A stretch of 32,456 nt of DNA from Rhodomicrobium lacus (GCF_003992725.1 NZ_RZNF01000024.1:1-32456); one strand, 5' to 3'. Shown: positions 1 to 10,992, numbered from the stretch's first letter. The notes: a model not told the origin generated them from the letters alone. Program-made: numbers and translations.

Positions 1-2571
<2,571 letters not shown>

Positions 2572-3035
2572 TGACATCGATAATACTGCTTAGTTGCATT
2601 TTTATGAACAGCGCTATCTTGGATAGAAAAATAATATGCTGGGTAGAGAGCGGAACGGCCTATGAGTTTGCAACTTTCATCCGCCGGAAGCTGTGCTGGC
2701 TGGGGCCGGTTGCCGCCGCGGCCAGTTCGCTGGGCTTGGCTGACTCGAGAGGGGAGACAGTTTACGGCAGCGCTCGGCCACAGCCGGATCCCGGGCGCGC
2801 TGGCATGGCCGGGTGAGCCGTGAGACGTCGAAAGCGATCGACCCCCCGGCAGAACCTGCTGAAACGTTGCGCAAGCATTACTGGAAAGGCGGGCCCCGCT
2901 TCCGATGTCCGGGGCAGTGATGGTGCCCCCTGATCTCTTCGGCCCTTGCGTATCGAGAGACAGCCGGCGACTCTGGACAGTCGACTTATGAGCTGGCCTC
3001 GGATCTTCTCGAAGCGGGGGAGGGCGGATTGCTCA
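2572..3035. other. Gene-free spacer between collagen-like gene and GT2 gene
   Basis: No frame here has both a plausible start with a ribosome binding site and recognisable protein. The short open frames at 2571-2816 (plus) and 2677-2874 (minus) show no family features and are probably chance. The AT-rich part next to the collagen-like gene looks like promoter DNA. The rest is GC-rich and unassigned. Confidence 0.5.
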
Positions 3036-3074
3036 CGCGACTGCAGTCAAAAGGACGATTGGACTGCAGTCGCG
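3036..3074 (-). terminator. 13-bp perfect inverted repeat behind the glycosyltransferase gene
   Basis: CGCGACTGCAGTC at 3036-3048 is repeated inverted without mismatch at 3062-3074, around a 13-nt loop. It lies about 50 bp beyond the stop of the minus-strand glycosyltransferase gene, where a terminator is expected. There is no T-tract on either side, so it may instead stabilise mRNA ends or bind a protein. Each arm itself contains the palindrome ACTGCAGT. Confidence 0.5.
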
Positions 3075-3125
3075 GCTAGGTGACGAAGCCCGAGTTGGTT
3101 GCCGTCGCATCGGCAACCATAGTGC

Positions 3126-4352
3126 CTATGCTTTCTGGAGGTTCGCTTCCTGTATCTTCTCGCGAGCGAACTGAGCGTTGCGCTCGATACGCTCCCGGTA
3201 GCCTTCGGGCAGGTCCTTCAATTGAAGCAGCTTCTCGCTTGCTTGCAGGGACTCGGAATAATGGCCGGCCCAATAGGCCAGGACCGAGTATTCATCCAGC
3301 ATTCCGTATGTATAAACCGAAGGCTCAACGAACAGGACCGCCCCTTCTGGCTTCTTGATGTCGATCCCCTGACGGGCGATCATGTAGCCTTGATGGAACT
3401 TGTTGTTCACGCGGCAGTACCTCGCCGCCGCATGCAGCGATTCGGCGCGAGTCGGGCAGACGTTGAATGCGCGCAGATAGGTGGCGAGAATGTCGGCTTC
3501 ACTGTGGCCGAGTTCTTCCATGAGCCGTCCTGCGGACAGGAGCGCGATGAAAACTTCCTGCTCCCAGAACCCCAGTTCCGCCCGTTTCAGATAATTGGTG
3601 AGAGACTTGGCCTTTTCTCCGGCCGAGCGATAACTTTGCGCCAGATAGAAGGTATAGCGAGAAATCAGGAACGGGTCGCGCTCTGACACGAGTGTCCGTT
3701 CCAGAAGCTCCGCGTCGTGGAGATATTTGAGCGGGTTCTTGTTGCGGGCGCTATCGTAGAACGTCCGATTGTGAAAGCCCTTTATTATAACGCCCCAGGT
3801 GCAATGTTTTCCGGGCGATTCCAGAAATTCGTGCAGGACGCCGCGATATCTGAACCCGATGTTGTTCCGGAACAAGATGGGACGCTGATTGATGATCCCG
3901 CCATTGTAGGTCGGAACCTGGTAGAAATCGCGATCGAGGGAGCGCTTGAAGCCCTCGAGGTCGACGCCTTCCTCGATTTCGAGAGCTTCGTCAGCATCGA
4001 TCATCAGGCAGTAATCGATGTCTTTGTATTTGCGAAGCTCGGTCAGCGCGAACGTTCTGTTCCATGCAAAATCGCGCCACGGCTCTTCGATGACGACGCC
4101 CCTGATGTTGTTGTCTTTCAGAAACCTGCGGATGACATCCTGAGTGCCATCGGTCGAACCGGTATCGACGACAAGAACGAAGTCGACAAGGCGCGTCGCG
4201 CTTGCAAGACAACGCTCGATGCAGTGCGCCTCGTTTTTGGCAATCAGGCAGAGCCCGATTGTCTTCAAGGTTGCCTGGGGCTCGGAAGCAGTTCCGAACG
4301 GTGTTTGTTGTCTTCTCAACGTATCCTCCTGCCGGATTTGAAACCACTTCAT
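3126..4352 (-). CDS. Family 2 glycosyltransferase (GT-A fold) with helical-repeat C-terminus
   Basis: 408 residues from the ATG at 4352. The N-terminal half has family 2 hallmarks: a first beta strand running into IAKNEAHCIERCL (about 37-49), DTGSTDGT at 63-70 for nucleotide-sugar binding, and the metal-binding DADE at 119-122. The C-terminal half is helical and TPR-like, with repeated short helices such as LARQ/LSAGRLMEELG and the SLQASEKLLQLKD segment. This layout is common in GT2 enzymes that modify proteins. There is no signal peptide or membrane segment, so it is cytoplasmic. The frame stays open to a TTG at 4424 preceded by AAGGGA at very short spacing, so the start is uncertain. It is upstream of the collagen-like gene on the same strand. 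Glycosylation of the Thr repeats is an inference. Confidence 0.85.
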   Translation of the reverse strand: MKWFQIRQEDTLRRQQTPFGTASEPQATLKTIGLCLIAKNEAHCIERCLASATRLVDFVLVVDTGSTDGTQDVIRRFLKDNNIRGVVIEEPWRDFAWNRTFALTELRKYKDIDYCLMIDADEALEIEEGVDLEGFKRSLDRDFYQVPTYNGGIINQRPILFRNNIGFRYRGVLHEFLESPGKHCTWGVIIKGFHNRTFYDSARNKNPLKYLHDAELLERTLVSERDPFLISRYTFYLAQSYRSAGEKAKSLTNYLKRAELGFWEQEVFIALLSAGRLMEELGHSEADILATYLRAFNVCPTRAESLHAAARYCRVNNKFHQGYMIARQGIDIKKPEGAVLFVEPSVYTYGMLDEYSVLAYWAGHYSESLQASEKLLQLKDLPEGYRERIERNAQFAREKIQEANLQKA

Positions 4353-4424
4353 GCGCGCGCTCTGGCTTTGTGCCGTCTTGGTACGAACGGTGAGTGGAAC
4401 CGCCAGCGTGAAATCACTGGACAA

Positions 4425-4880
4425 ATCCCTTGAGCAATTGGCGACAGCCGACGCCGCTCGAAGTGGGCGTTTTGCAACAGACGCAATTTGATCTTGAAGG
4501 CCTTGTGGCCGTGCTGACGAAGCAACTCTGAGCGGTACTGACTACGCCGCTTCTACCATAGATAGGATGTAGAAAAGGTAAACCACCTAAAATTGCAAAT
4601 TATTGGTGCGGCAGGGTTGGCGCAAGTATCAATAAAACCCAGTATCTAACCAGGTTGAGTGTCCCGCCAATACTGAGCCTAAACCTAAGATCACGATAGG
4701 TTGAGTAAAGTCTGGGCGCCGTTGCGAACCGCAAGGGTCGACTCTGCGTCTCTACTCTTGCATTATAAGCCTGTTCCGGAGGATGCGGCTTGGAGCTGCA
4801 AGCTTGGGAGGTGGTTGGACTGATATTCAGGCAATAGCCCGACGCGCTGATCGGGAGGCAAGAAATCAGGTTCCAAAGCC
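4425..4880. other. Divergent AT-rich intergenic region with a small dyad
   Basis: About 450 bp separate the two divergent transferase genes. The stretch 4540-4720 is clearly AT-richer than its surroundings. It contains AACCTA (4682-4687) and its inverse TAGGTT (4697-4702) around 9 bp, and AGGTTGAGT occurs twice, near 4650 and 4698. This is probable promoter and operator DNA for both genes. I see no RNA gene or coding frame. Confidence 0.4.
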
Positions 4881-6503
4881 ATGACCATCAACGTGACCAC
4901 CAGCTCCATCCTGCCAACCGGCGTGAATCTCGGCTCCGGCAAGGACTATCGGGCCGACTATTTCAATATCGACATCGACAACAGCTGGTCGCCCGATGCG
5001 GTGGTAGACCTCGCGAGCTTCGATCTGGATGCTGTCGGGGTAACGGTGCAGACGCACAGGTTCGGCGACGTGCGGCTGCGGCCGGGCACTTTCGACACCA
5101 TCATCGCCAATGATGTGCTCGAACATGTGCCGAACCTCGTCAGGCTGATGACCAATTGCCTGAAGCTGCTCAAGGTCGGCGGGGTGTTCGAGATCAATGT
5201 GCCCTACGATCTCTCATTCGGCGCATGGCAGGATCCGACCCACGTGCGGGCCTTCAATGAGCGCAGCTGGCTCTATTATACGGACTGGTTCTGGTATCTC
5301 GGGTGGAGCGAGGCGCGGTTCGTTGTCGAGCGGATGACCTTTGTTCCGAGCGCAGCCGCCGCGCCGCTGGCAAGCACCGTACCCATGGCCGAGCTTCAGC
5401 GCATGCCCCGCATGATCGATGCGATGTCGGTGTCGCTTCGAAAGGTCGAACTGACGGCAGCGGATCGGAATGTCTGGGAGAATTGGCGTGAGCGCAAGCG
5501 GTTGGCACAAAGCCGCTGGTCGGCGCCCGTGCCAACCCCGCCAGCAGCCACATCGGCGGCGGCGCCCGCCTCACCGGTCGCGGCAGCGACACCGTCGCCC
5601 GTGACGCCTGCGCAAGCGGAGATTATCCCGCAAGCGTTCGCCGGCGGATGGGCGGCGCATCGCGACCGCCATTGCCTATGGATCGTCACGCCGGAGGGCT
5701 ACAAACATCACCAGACCTTCGACGAATTCGCGCTCGGTCTCAGCGAGGCGTTCGCGGAACTGGGCGGGTCGTGTCCCATCGTTCGCGATCCCCTCTTGTT
5801 TAACGGACGCATCCCAATCGTCCTTGGCACACATCTGCTCCGGCACGCCTCTAGCGTGACCATTCCAGCCGACAGCATCCTCGTCAATTTCGAACAGGTC
5901 GTGACTGGCGGCGGCTGGATCAATGAGGGCTATCTGTCACTGCTGCGACGCTTCCCGGTCCTCGACTATTCGATACGGAACCGGAAGGCCCTGATCGAGC
6001 AGGGGATTACAAATGCCGGACTGCTGGGGATCGGCTACTCGCCCGGACTCGCCCGGATTCCGAATGCCCCGGAAAAGGATATCGACGTGCTATTCTACGG
6101 GTCGCTGAATCCCCGGCGAAAGAGCATTCTTGAAGCCTTGCGCGCCAGAGGGCTGAACACCGTGCATTTGTTCGGCGCCTATGGGGCCGAGCGCGATGCG
6201 GTCATTGCGCGGGCAAAGCTGGTGCTGAACCTTCACTTCTATGAAAGCGCCATTTTCGAGGTGGTGCGGGTCTCTTACCTTCTCGCCAACGGCATATGCG
6301 TCGTCAGCGAGGGAGAGAAGGGCGATCCGGATATCGCTCCGTTCGAAGGCGGGCTCGTGGTGTGCGGCTATGAGGAGATCGTCGATAGCTGCACCGCGCT
6401 CATCGCCGATGACGCATCCCGCATAGCTCTCGGCGTGCGAGGCCGGGACATCATGATGGCGCGTCGCCAATCCGATTTGCTCAAGGCTGTCTTCGGAGAC
6501 TGA
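4881..6503 (+). CDS. Bifunctional protein: SAM methyltransferase fused to CgeB-like glycosyltransferase domain
   Basis: 540 residues. Residues about 12-200 are a class I SAM-dependent methyltransferase: VNLGSGKDY (15-23) is the glycine-rich SAM loop, DIDN follows strand 2, IIANDVLEHV (74-83) is the post-II motif, and LLKVGGVFEINVP is motif III. A Pro/Ala-rich linker spans about 215-248. The rest (about 260-540) resembles CgeB/YkvP-type GT-B glycosyltransferase-like domains, with DVLFYGSLNPRRKSILEAL, a VHLFGAYG strand, NLHFYESAIFEVVRVSYLLA and a final DPDIAPFEGGLVVC. No membrane segment is seen. GGAGG lies 22 bp before the ATG and a weaker CAGG 10 bp before. It is divergent from the GT2 gene and may act on the same glycan, for example adding and methylating a sugar. 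That role is inferred. Confidence 0.8.
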   Translation: MTINVTTSSILPTGVNLGSGKDYRADYFNIDIDNSWSPDAVVDLASFDLDAVGVTVQTHRFGDVRLRPGTFDTIIANDVLEHVPNLVRLMTNCLKLLKVGGVFEINVPYDLSFGAWQDPTHVRAFNERSWLYYTDWFWYLGWSEARFVVERMTFVPSAAAAPLASTVPMAELQRMPRMIDAMSVSLRKVELTAADRNVWENWRERKRLAQSRWSAPVPTPPAATSAAAPASPVAAATPSPVTPAQAEIIPQAFAGGWAAHRDRHCLWIVTPEGYKHHQTFDEFALGLSEAFAELGGSCPIVRDPLLFNGRIPIVLGTHLLRHASSVTIPADSILVNFEQVVTGGGWINEGYLSLLRRFPVLDYSIRNRKALIEQGITNAGLLGIGYSPGLARIPNAPEKDIDVLFYGSLNPRRKSILEALRARGLNTVHLFGAYGAERDAVIARAKLVLNLHFYESAIFEVVRVSYLLANGICVVSEGEKGDPDIAPFEGGLVVCGYEEIVDSCTALIADDASRIALGVRGRDIMMARRQSDLLKAVFGD

Positions 6504-6547
6504 ATTGCCTTGCGCGACGAGCATGGTCGATCGAGATCGCAAAGCAT

Positions 6548-6583
6548 CCGCGGTAGCAGCCTCGCAGTCCGGTGAAACCGCGG
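6548..6583. terminator. Hairpin between convergent genes
   Basis: CCGCGGT (6548-6554) pairs with ACCGCGG (6577-6583) in the 159-bp gap between the convergent genes ending at 6503 and 6663. The position suits a bidirectional terminator, but there is no T-tract and the loop is long (22 nt). Confidence 0.35.
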
Positions 6584-6662
6584 TCGGGGGTGATGGCGCA
6601 GTGATCGGAGAACCTCGATTACGCACCCCATCCCGCCGGAAGAAAGCGAAACCGGAAGGCGG

Positions 6663-7856
6663 CTAACGTATCTGCCTGCTATCCGTCAGCGTCTTCAGGA
6701 AAGCCGTCAGCGCGTCTATGTCGCGGTCATCCAGCCTGCCGATAGACGCGAGTTCGCCACGCGCTATGTTGGCTGGCACCTCCGGTTCGCCAAATCCGGC
6801 CCCCTCGCGGCCCGCCCGTTCAGCCGCAAACGGGTCGGAAAAGCGCTGATGGAACAGAAGGACATTTCTCAAATCCCCGAAAATGCCGTTGTGCATGAAC
6901 GGCCCGGTAGCAGCGACGTTGCGTAGGGAAGGTGTCTTGAAACGTCCCTCGAACCGGGGATCGGCGGCGACGGCACCGCCCCCGCCAAGTCCCCTGTCGA
7001 CAAAGCCCGGCGCGGCGCCGTTTGTCGCGCGCACCGTGCGGTTCACCGGCACGCCGAGATTGTAATAACGAAAATTCGAGAACACCTCGCGTTCGGCAGG
7101 CTTGCGGTCGCTGCTCATATGGCAGGCCGCGCAGTTTCCGCGCTCCCGCGAAAAGAACAGATCGCGGCCGGCGGTCTCCTGTTCCGAGAGAACGGCTTCG
7201 CCGCGTCGCGCCCGGTCGTATTTCGAGTTGAACGGCGACATCGCGGGCGAGCGTTCGAACGCAGCGATTGCAGCCGTCATGGCCGCGAAGGCGCGCTCGT
7301 CGTCATCGAAAACCGTCTCGCCGAACAGAGCGCGAAACGCCGCCACATGGGCGGAATTCTCCTTCAGTCTGCCGACCACGCTCGCCTTGTCCGGCATACC
7401 CATCTCGATGGGGTTCAAGGGCGGTCCGCCCGCTTGATCTTCGAGCGTCGCCGCGCGACCATCCCAGAACAAACCCCCGACCGGCTCGCCGTTTGCGTCG
7501 AGGTGGAAGGCTGGCGCGAACGCGGCGTAAGCTGCGGACGGAGCGTTACGGTCCCCGAGCGAGCGGCCATCGGCCCCGCGAGAGACCGCGCCCGCAACGA
7601 CGCCAAGCTCGCGCGGGTCCGTGAAGGCGAGATCCGGCGAATGGCAGCTCACGCAATTTTGCCGCCGGTTGAAGGACAGGTTGCGGTCGGCGAACAGCGC
7701 GCCGCCGAGTTTTTCAAGCTGAGCCGAGCGGGTGAGGGCGGCGCCTGGCGCGCGGCGATCATGAATGACGATACCCGCGAAGAGGGCAGTCGCACTGAAC
7801 AGAGCGAGCGCGCTCGCTCCAACACGAAAGACCTTCCTCCGCCCGCTCGCGCTCAT
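6663..7856 (-). CDS. Di-heme cytochrome c peroxidase / MauG-family protein
   Basis: 397 residues with an N-terminal signal anchor (hydrophobic about 12-30), so periplasmic. Two c-type heme sites are visible: CVSCH at 68-72 and CAACH at 242-246. The family signature FWDGRAATLEDQA (about 130-142) includes the Trp between the hemes in this family, and FKTPSLRN...GPFMHNG lies in the C-terminal heme domain. The spacing fits the CcpA/MauG/MbnH superfamily, whose members reduce peroxide or oxidise Tyr/Trp side chains of a partner protein. Which reaction occurs here cannot be told. The ATG at 7856 is one base beyond the TAG (7860-7858) of the upstream gene, so the two are translationally coupled. That strongly suggests the small protein at 7858-8394 is its partner or substrate. 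Confidence 0.9.
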   Translation of the reverse strand: MSASGRRKVFRVGASALALFSATALFAGIVIHDRRAPGAALTRSAQLEKLGGALFADRNLSFNRRQNCVSCHSPDLAFTDPRELGVVAGAVSRGADGRSLGDRNAPSAAYAAFAPAFHLDANGEPVGGLFWDGRAATLEDQAGGPPLNPIEMGMPDKASVVGRLKENSAHVAAFRALFGETVFDDDERAFAAMTAAIAAFERSPAMSPFNSKYDRARRGEAVLSEQETAGRDLFFSRERGNCAACHMSSDRKPAEREVFSNFRYYNLGVPVNRTVRATNGAAPGFVDRGLGGGGAVAADPRFEGRFKTPSLRNVAATGPFMHNGIFGDLRNVLLFHQRFSDPFAAERAGREGAGFGEPEVPANIARGELASIGRLDDRDIDALTAFLKTLTDSRQIR

Positions 7857-7857
7857 G

Positions 7858-8394
7858 CTAGTCCTGCGCCTCGCGGATTGCGACCTTCACCGTCTCGACG
7901 TCCGATCCGGCTACCATGATCGTGACGGGCCCTGCCGAAAGCTCGAAGCGCACGCTCTTGCGCACGATCGGACATTCTCCGCGGCCGGTGAAAGCAACGG
8001 TTTCCGCCGATTTGCCGTCCTGTATCACGTCGATCCAGGCGTGCTTGGAGAGCGTCACCTGATAGACGGCCTTCTTCGGCAGGGCCTTGATCGTGAAGAA
8101 GCCGGAAAAGCTGTCGTCCGCAAGTGCGCCTGCCTTGATGCTTGGCTTCACCGGAAAGCTCGTCTCTTTTGTTGGCGTCAGCTTGAGGGCGACCGCTTTC
8201 GCGGGCGGCTCGGCAATCTCGCCGCCGGATTTTACGGCGCCAGCATCGGGCGCCTGCATCCAGCCGGTTTCGGTCGCGAGCGGCCAGTTGAAGCCTTCGC
8301 ACGGCCCGTCCTCGGCAATGGCGGGGCTGCACAGCAGCGAGGCCGCGAGCGCGAAAGCGGCAGCCTTCGCGGGTCTTGTTTTCCGGAAATCCAT
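7858..8394 (-). CDS. Small secreted protein of unknown function, two-Cys, between TonB receptor and di-heme protein
   Basis: 178 residues beginning MDFRKTRPAKAAAF with a clear signal peptide cleaved after about A27 (PAIA/ED). The mature protein has exactly two Cys (C32 in DGPCEGFNWP and C141 in RGECPIVRKS), which could form a disulfide. It has three Trp (W37, W45, W120). The C-terminal half is beta-rich (AVYQVTLSKHAWIDVIQDGK, then VRFELSAGPVTIMVAG). I do not recognise a named family. The start at 8394 is preceded by AAGGA seven bases upstream; a frame extension to 8553 overlaps the receptor gene and is not real. Its position between a receptor and a MauG-like enzyme recalls MbnP/MbnH pairs, where a secreted Trp is oxidised. 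That is analogy only: the sequence does not look like MbnP. Confidence 0.8.
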   Translation of the reverse strand: MDFRKTRPAKAAAFALAASLLCSPAIAEDGPCEGFNWPLATETGWMQAPDAGAVKSGGEIAEPPAKAVALKLTPTKETSFPVKPSIKAGALADDSFSGFFTIKALPKKAVYQVTLSKHAWIDVIQDGKSAETVAFTGRGECPIVRKSVRFELSAGPVTIMVAGSDVETVKVAIREAQD

Positions 8395-8447
8395 GATGCG
8401 TTCCTTCATGCTTTGCGGCGGCGTGAAGCCGCTCGCGGAAAGGGGTA

Positions 8448-8479
8448 TCGGAGGACCGCGCGGGGTTGCGGCCCTCCGA
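8448..8479 (-). repeat. Strong intra-operon hairpin between receptor gene and downstream genes
   Basis: On the minus strand TCGGAGGGCCGC (8479-8468) pairs over 12 positions with GCGGTCCTCCGA (8459-8448), with one G-U pair and an 8-nt loop. It lies in the 97-bp gap after the receptor stop. It may attenuate transcription or protect the 3' end of the receptor message. Confidence 0.5.
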
Positions 8480-8491
8480 ACTTGCTCGCGC

Positions 8492-10846
8492 TCAGAACTT
8501 GATGCGCATGCCCGCCGTGAAGCTGCGACCCGGCTCAGGATAGCCATCGGCAAGCGAGTAGTTCTCGTCGGTGAGGTTGCGCGCGGTCAACTGGAGCGTC
8601 GCGCCGGGCCGGAACTCGTACTCCGCCGAGAAGTTGGCGATGGTGTACGCCCCGATCTGGTAGTACAGCGACCCGGCGGAATTCGATGTCCAGCGCGTGC
8701 TTGCCATTTCGACGTTTGGCGTCAGCGTGACGCCGTCGAACGGACTCCATTTCACATAGGCGATGCCTTTCGCGTCCGGCACGTCGGTGAGATGGAAGGT
8801 CGCGACATTGGTGCTGTTGGATATGTCGCGGCTGATAAGCGTCACATTGCCGCCAACCGAAAGGCTTTTCGTCAGGCTCACGTCCGCCGAGCCCTCCCAG
8901 CCGTAGAACTCGCCGTCTCCGACGTTCTGGAACTGGGTTTTTCCGTTGTTCGTGCCGCCAACGATCGTCACATTCTGGATGAAGTTGGAGACGTCGCTAT
9001 AGAAGACGGCCGTCGAGACATTGGCGCGGCCGAACAGCTTGCCCGCCCAGCCGATTTCGTAGTTCGTCGCCTCTTCGGGGGAAAGGCCGGGATTCGAAAC
9101 AGCGGTGCTGAAACGCGAACTGAAGCGCTCGAACAGCGTGGGGAAACGCGTGCGATGTGAAACGCTTGCGTAAACCTTCGCGTCATCGGAATAGCGGTAG
9201 ATCGCCGCCGTCTGCCAATTCCAGGCATCGCTGTCCGCGAGCTGGTAATTGATGATACCCGTCGACTGCGTCCAGTCCTGCGCCTTCGAAAGCTCACGCC
9301 AGTCATAGCTGCCGCCCGTGACCACGTCGATGCGGGACGTCGCGTGGAACGTGTTTTCCAGCGCCACCGAGTAGGTGTCCTCGATGGACTGCTGATTGGG
9401 TTCGAGGCATGGCGCGGTCTGACCGGTCGGGCAGCCGCTGTTGACATAGTTCCGGTTGCGCTCGTTATGCTCGTCCTGCCGATAATGGAACGCGGCTTTC
9501 ACGGTGTCCCAATTGGTGATGTCGGTGCCGGCATCAACCGAACCGCCATAGGCGACGTCGCGATAGTAGCTACGGAACGCATACCCCTTGGACTGCGTGG
9601 TCATCGTCGCATCGTCGTAGGAGAACAGGTCGTTGTCGAAGGTGTTGTAGTAAAGCTTTGTGTTCACATAGGACGACTGGCCAAGCCGCGTCGTCGTATG
9701 CGAGTAGACGCTGTCGATGTTCCATGCGGGCCAGTCCCAATAGCGCTGGCTTCCGATCGCGTTGACGGTGTGGAACGGGGCGCCCTTCGAGCCTTCCTGC
9801 TTGATATAGCTGATCGCATATTCATCGGTCGCGTTCGGCGTGATGCCCGCCTTGACGTTGATGCGCCAGTCGTTCACCTCGGAGTTGTTGCGCCAACCGC
9901 CGTCTTCGCTTGCCGCGTTCTGCGGCTTGAAGTCGTCGGAGAGCTTCCAGCCTTTCGAATCGAGGATCGAGCCGGACGCCGTCAGGTAGTAATATTTCTG
10001 TTTCGTGCCGACATAGCCCGACGTGCGGAAGCCGCTGTAGGAGCCGTCGCCCGCGAAGGTGAAGGTCTGCGCGATCTCGGCTTCCAGCTCTTTCGTCGGG
10101 CGCCGCGTCACGAGATTGATCGCGCCGCCGAGTGCGCCGGGGCCGTCGAGCACCGACGCGTAGCCCTTGGCGATCTGGATTTCGGCGATCTCCGCGCCCG
10201 TGAGGAAGCGGCCAAAGTCGAGGCGGTTATCGGCGGGAAGATAGACGCGCACGCCGTCGATGGTCAGCGGCACCTGATAGCGGTCGAAGCCGCGCACGAA
10301 GAGCAGCCGCTCGTTGCGCGTGCCGCCCGAATTGGAATCCGAAACACCCGGAGCGAGCGCGGCGGCCTGATCGAGCGTCGGTTTCTGGAAGGTCCAGGTC
10401 TGCTCGTTGGTGACGACCGTGCCGCCCATGAGATTGATGCCGCCGAGGCTGAAAATGCCAGCCGCCGAAGATCCGCCTGTTCCGTTGCCGCCTGTGCCCT
10501 GAGCGACTTCATCGCCGGAAGCGCCTGTTGCGGGCGTCGCCTGGTTCTCACGACGCGCTTGCGGCGCGGAAGCCGGCGTCACCGTCTTCGGCTGGTATAC
10601 GACCACCGGCGGGAGCGTCGAAGCCTCTTCCGAGGCGCCCTGCGCCTCCTGCGCCAGCGACGGGGCTGGCAGCGTCATGTTGAGCGCAAGACCGAGCGCC
10701 GCAGCAATCAGCGTCCCTTGCGAAATGGCACCGGCCAGCCCAAGGCTGTCCGCGTTTGCCGAACAGGCATGTGCGCGAACAGCCGAACCCGTTGCGGGAG
10801 CGCCGGCCAGCCTGCCGTGCGCCCGCTCGTAGCGGGAAATAGTCAT
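8492..10846 (-). CDS. TonB-dependent outer-membrane receptor
   Basis: 784 residues. A long N-terminal leader (hydrophobic about 43-62, cleavage near SLAQ/EA) is followed by a TonB-box-like TLPPVVVYQ (about 77-85) and a Gly/Ala/Thr-rich linker. The plug domain is recognisable by NERLLFVRGFDRYQVPLTIDG and YASVLDGPGALGGAINLVTRRP. The rest is a beta-barrel ending in GMRIKF, with the terminal Phe needed for outer-membrane assembly. It contains NYEIGWAGKLF and LTARNLTDENY, as usual in this family. The start is well supported: AGGGG lies 8 nt before the ATG. It is the first gene of an operon with the two-Cys protein and the di-heme protein. The substrate is unknown. The redox partners make a metal chelate plausible. 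The TonB-ExbBD set at 21391-23581 could energise it. Confidence 0.93.
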   Translation of the reverse strand: MTISRYERAHGRLAGAPATGSAVRAHACSANADSLGLAGAISQGTLIAAALGLALNMTLPAPSLAQEAQGASEEASTLPPVVVYQPKTVTPASAPQARRENQATPATGASGDEVAQGTGGNGTGGSSAAGIFSLGGINLMGGTVVTNEQTWTFQKPTLDQAAALAPGVSDSNSGGTRNERLLFVRGFDRYQVPLTIDGVRVYLPADNRLDFGRFLTGAEIAEIQIAKGYASVLDGPGALGGAINLVTRRPTKELEAEIAQTFTFAGDGSYSGFRTSGYVGTKQKYYYLTASGSILDSKGWKLSDDFKPQNAASEDGGWRNNSEVNDWRINVKAGITPNATDEYAISYIKQEGSKGAPFHTVNAIGSQRYWDWPAWNIDSVYSHTTTRLGQSSYVNTKLYYNTFDNDLFSYDDATMTTQSKGYAFRSYYRDVAYGGSVDAGTDITNWDTVKAAFHYRQDEHNERNRNYVNSGCPTGQTAPCLEPNQQSIEDTYSVALENTFHATSRIDVVTGGSYDWRELSKAQDWTQSTGIINYQLADSDAWNWQTAAIYRYSDDAKVYASVSHRTRFPTLFERFSSRFSTAVSNPGLSPEEATNYEIGWAGKLFGRANVSTAVFYSDVSNFIQNVTIVGGTNNGKTQFQNVGDGEFYGWEGSADVSLTKSLSVGGNVTLISRDISNSTNVATFHLTDVPDAKGIAYVKWSPFDGVTLTPNVEMASTRWTSNSAGSLYYQIGAYTIANFSAEYEFRPGATLQLTARNLTDENYSLADGYPEPGRSFTAGMRIKF

Positions 10847-10862
10847 GAATGTTGCCCCTAAC

Positions 10863-10901
10863 CCCAGATTATCCGATCTGGGCCCCCCGGCGCGAACGCC
10901 G
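10863..10901 (-). promoter_or_regulatory. Structured 5' leader of the receptor operon (two hairpins)
   Basis: On the minus strand, CGGCG-TTCG-CGCCG (10901-10888) is a UUCG-capped hairpin. It is followed by a G-run and then CCCAGAT-cggata-ATCTGGG (10882-10863), whose end is 16 nt before the ATG and beside the ribosome binding site. I could not match it to a known riboswitch. It may tune translation. Confidence 0.4.
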
Positions 10902-10958
10902 TGCCCAAGGCCCAGGATGATATATTAAAGGCAATACAGCTCAGGGGAACACCAAGTT

Positions 10959-10992
10959 GTCACAGCTATATCACCGTGTGTATAACTGTGAC
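10959..10992. promoter_or_regulatory. 34-bp near-perfect dyad, candidate operator of the receptor operon
   Basis: GTCACAGCTATA (10959-10970) is mirrored by TATAACTGTGAC (10981-10992) at 11 of 12 positions, around a 10-bp spacer that itself holds CAC-c-GTG. It lies 112 bp upstream of the receptor ATG and over 330 bp from the sigma-54 promoter facing the other way, so the receptor operon is the likelier target. The matching regulator is not in the window and no known consensus fits clearly. Confidence 0.55.

Noticed and set aside
7858-8553. Extended start (8553) for the two-Cys secreted protein
   Set aside because: It would overlap the receptor gene and bury the signal peptide; the ATG at 8394 has AAGGA at ideal spacing.
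10863-10992. Known riboswitch (cobalamin, TPP, molybdenum cofactor) upstream of the receptor
   Set aside because: The conserved core elements of these families were not found; only simple hairpins and a dyad are seen.
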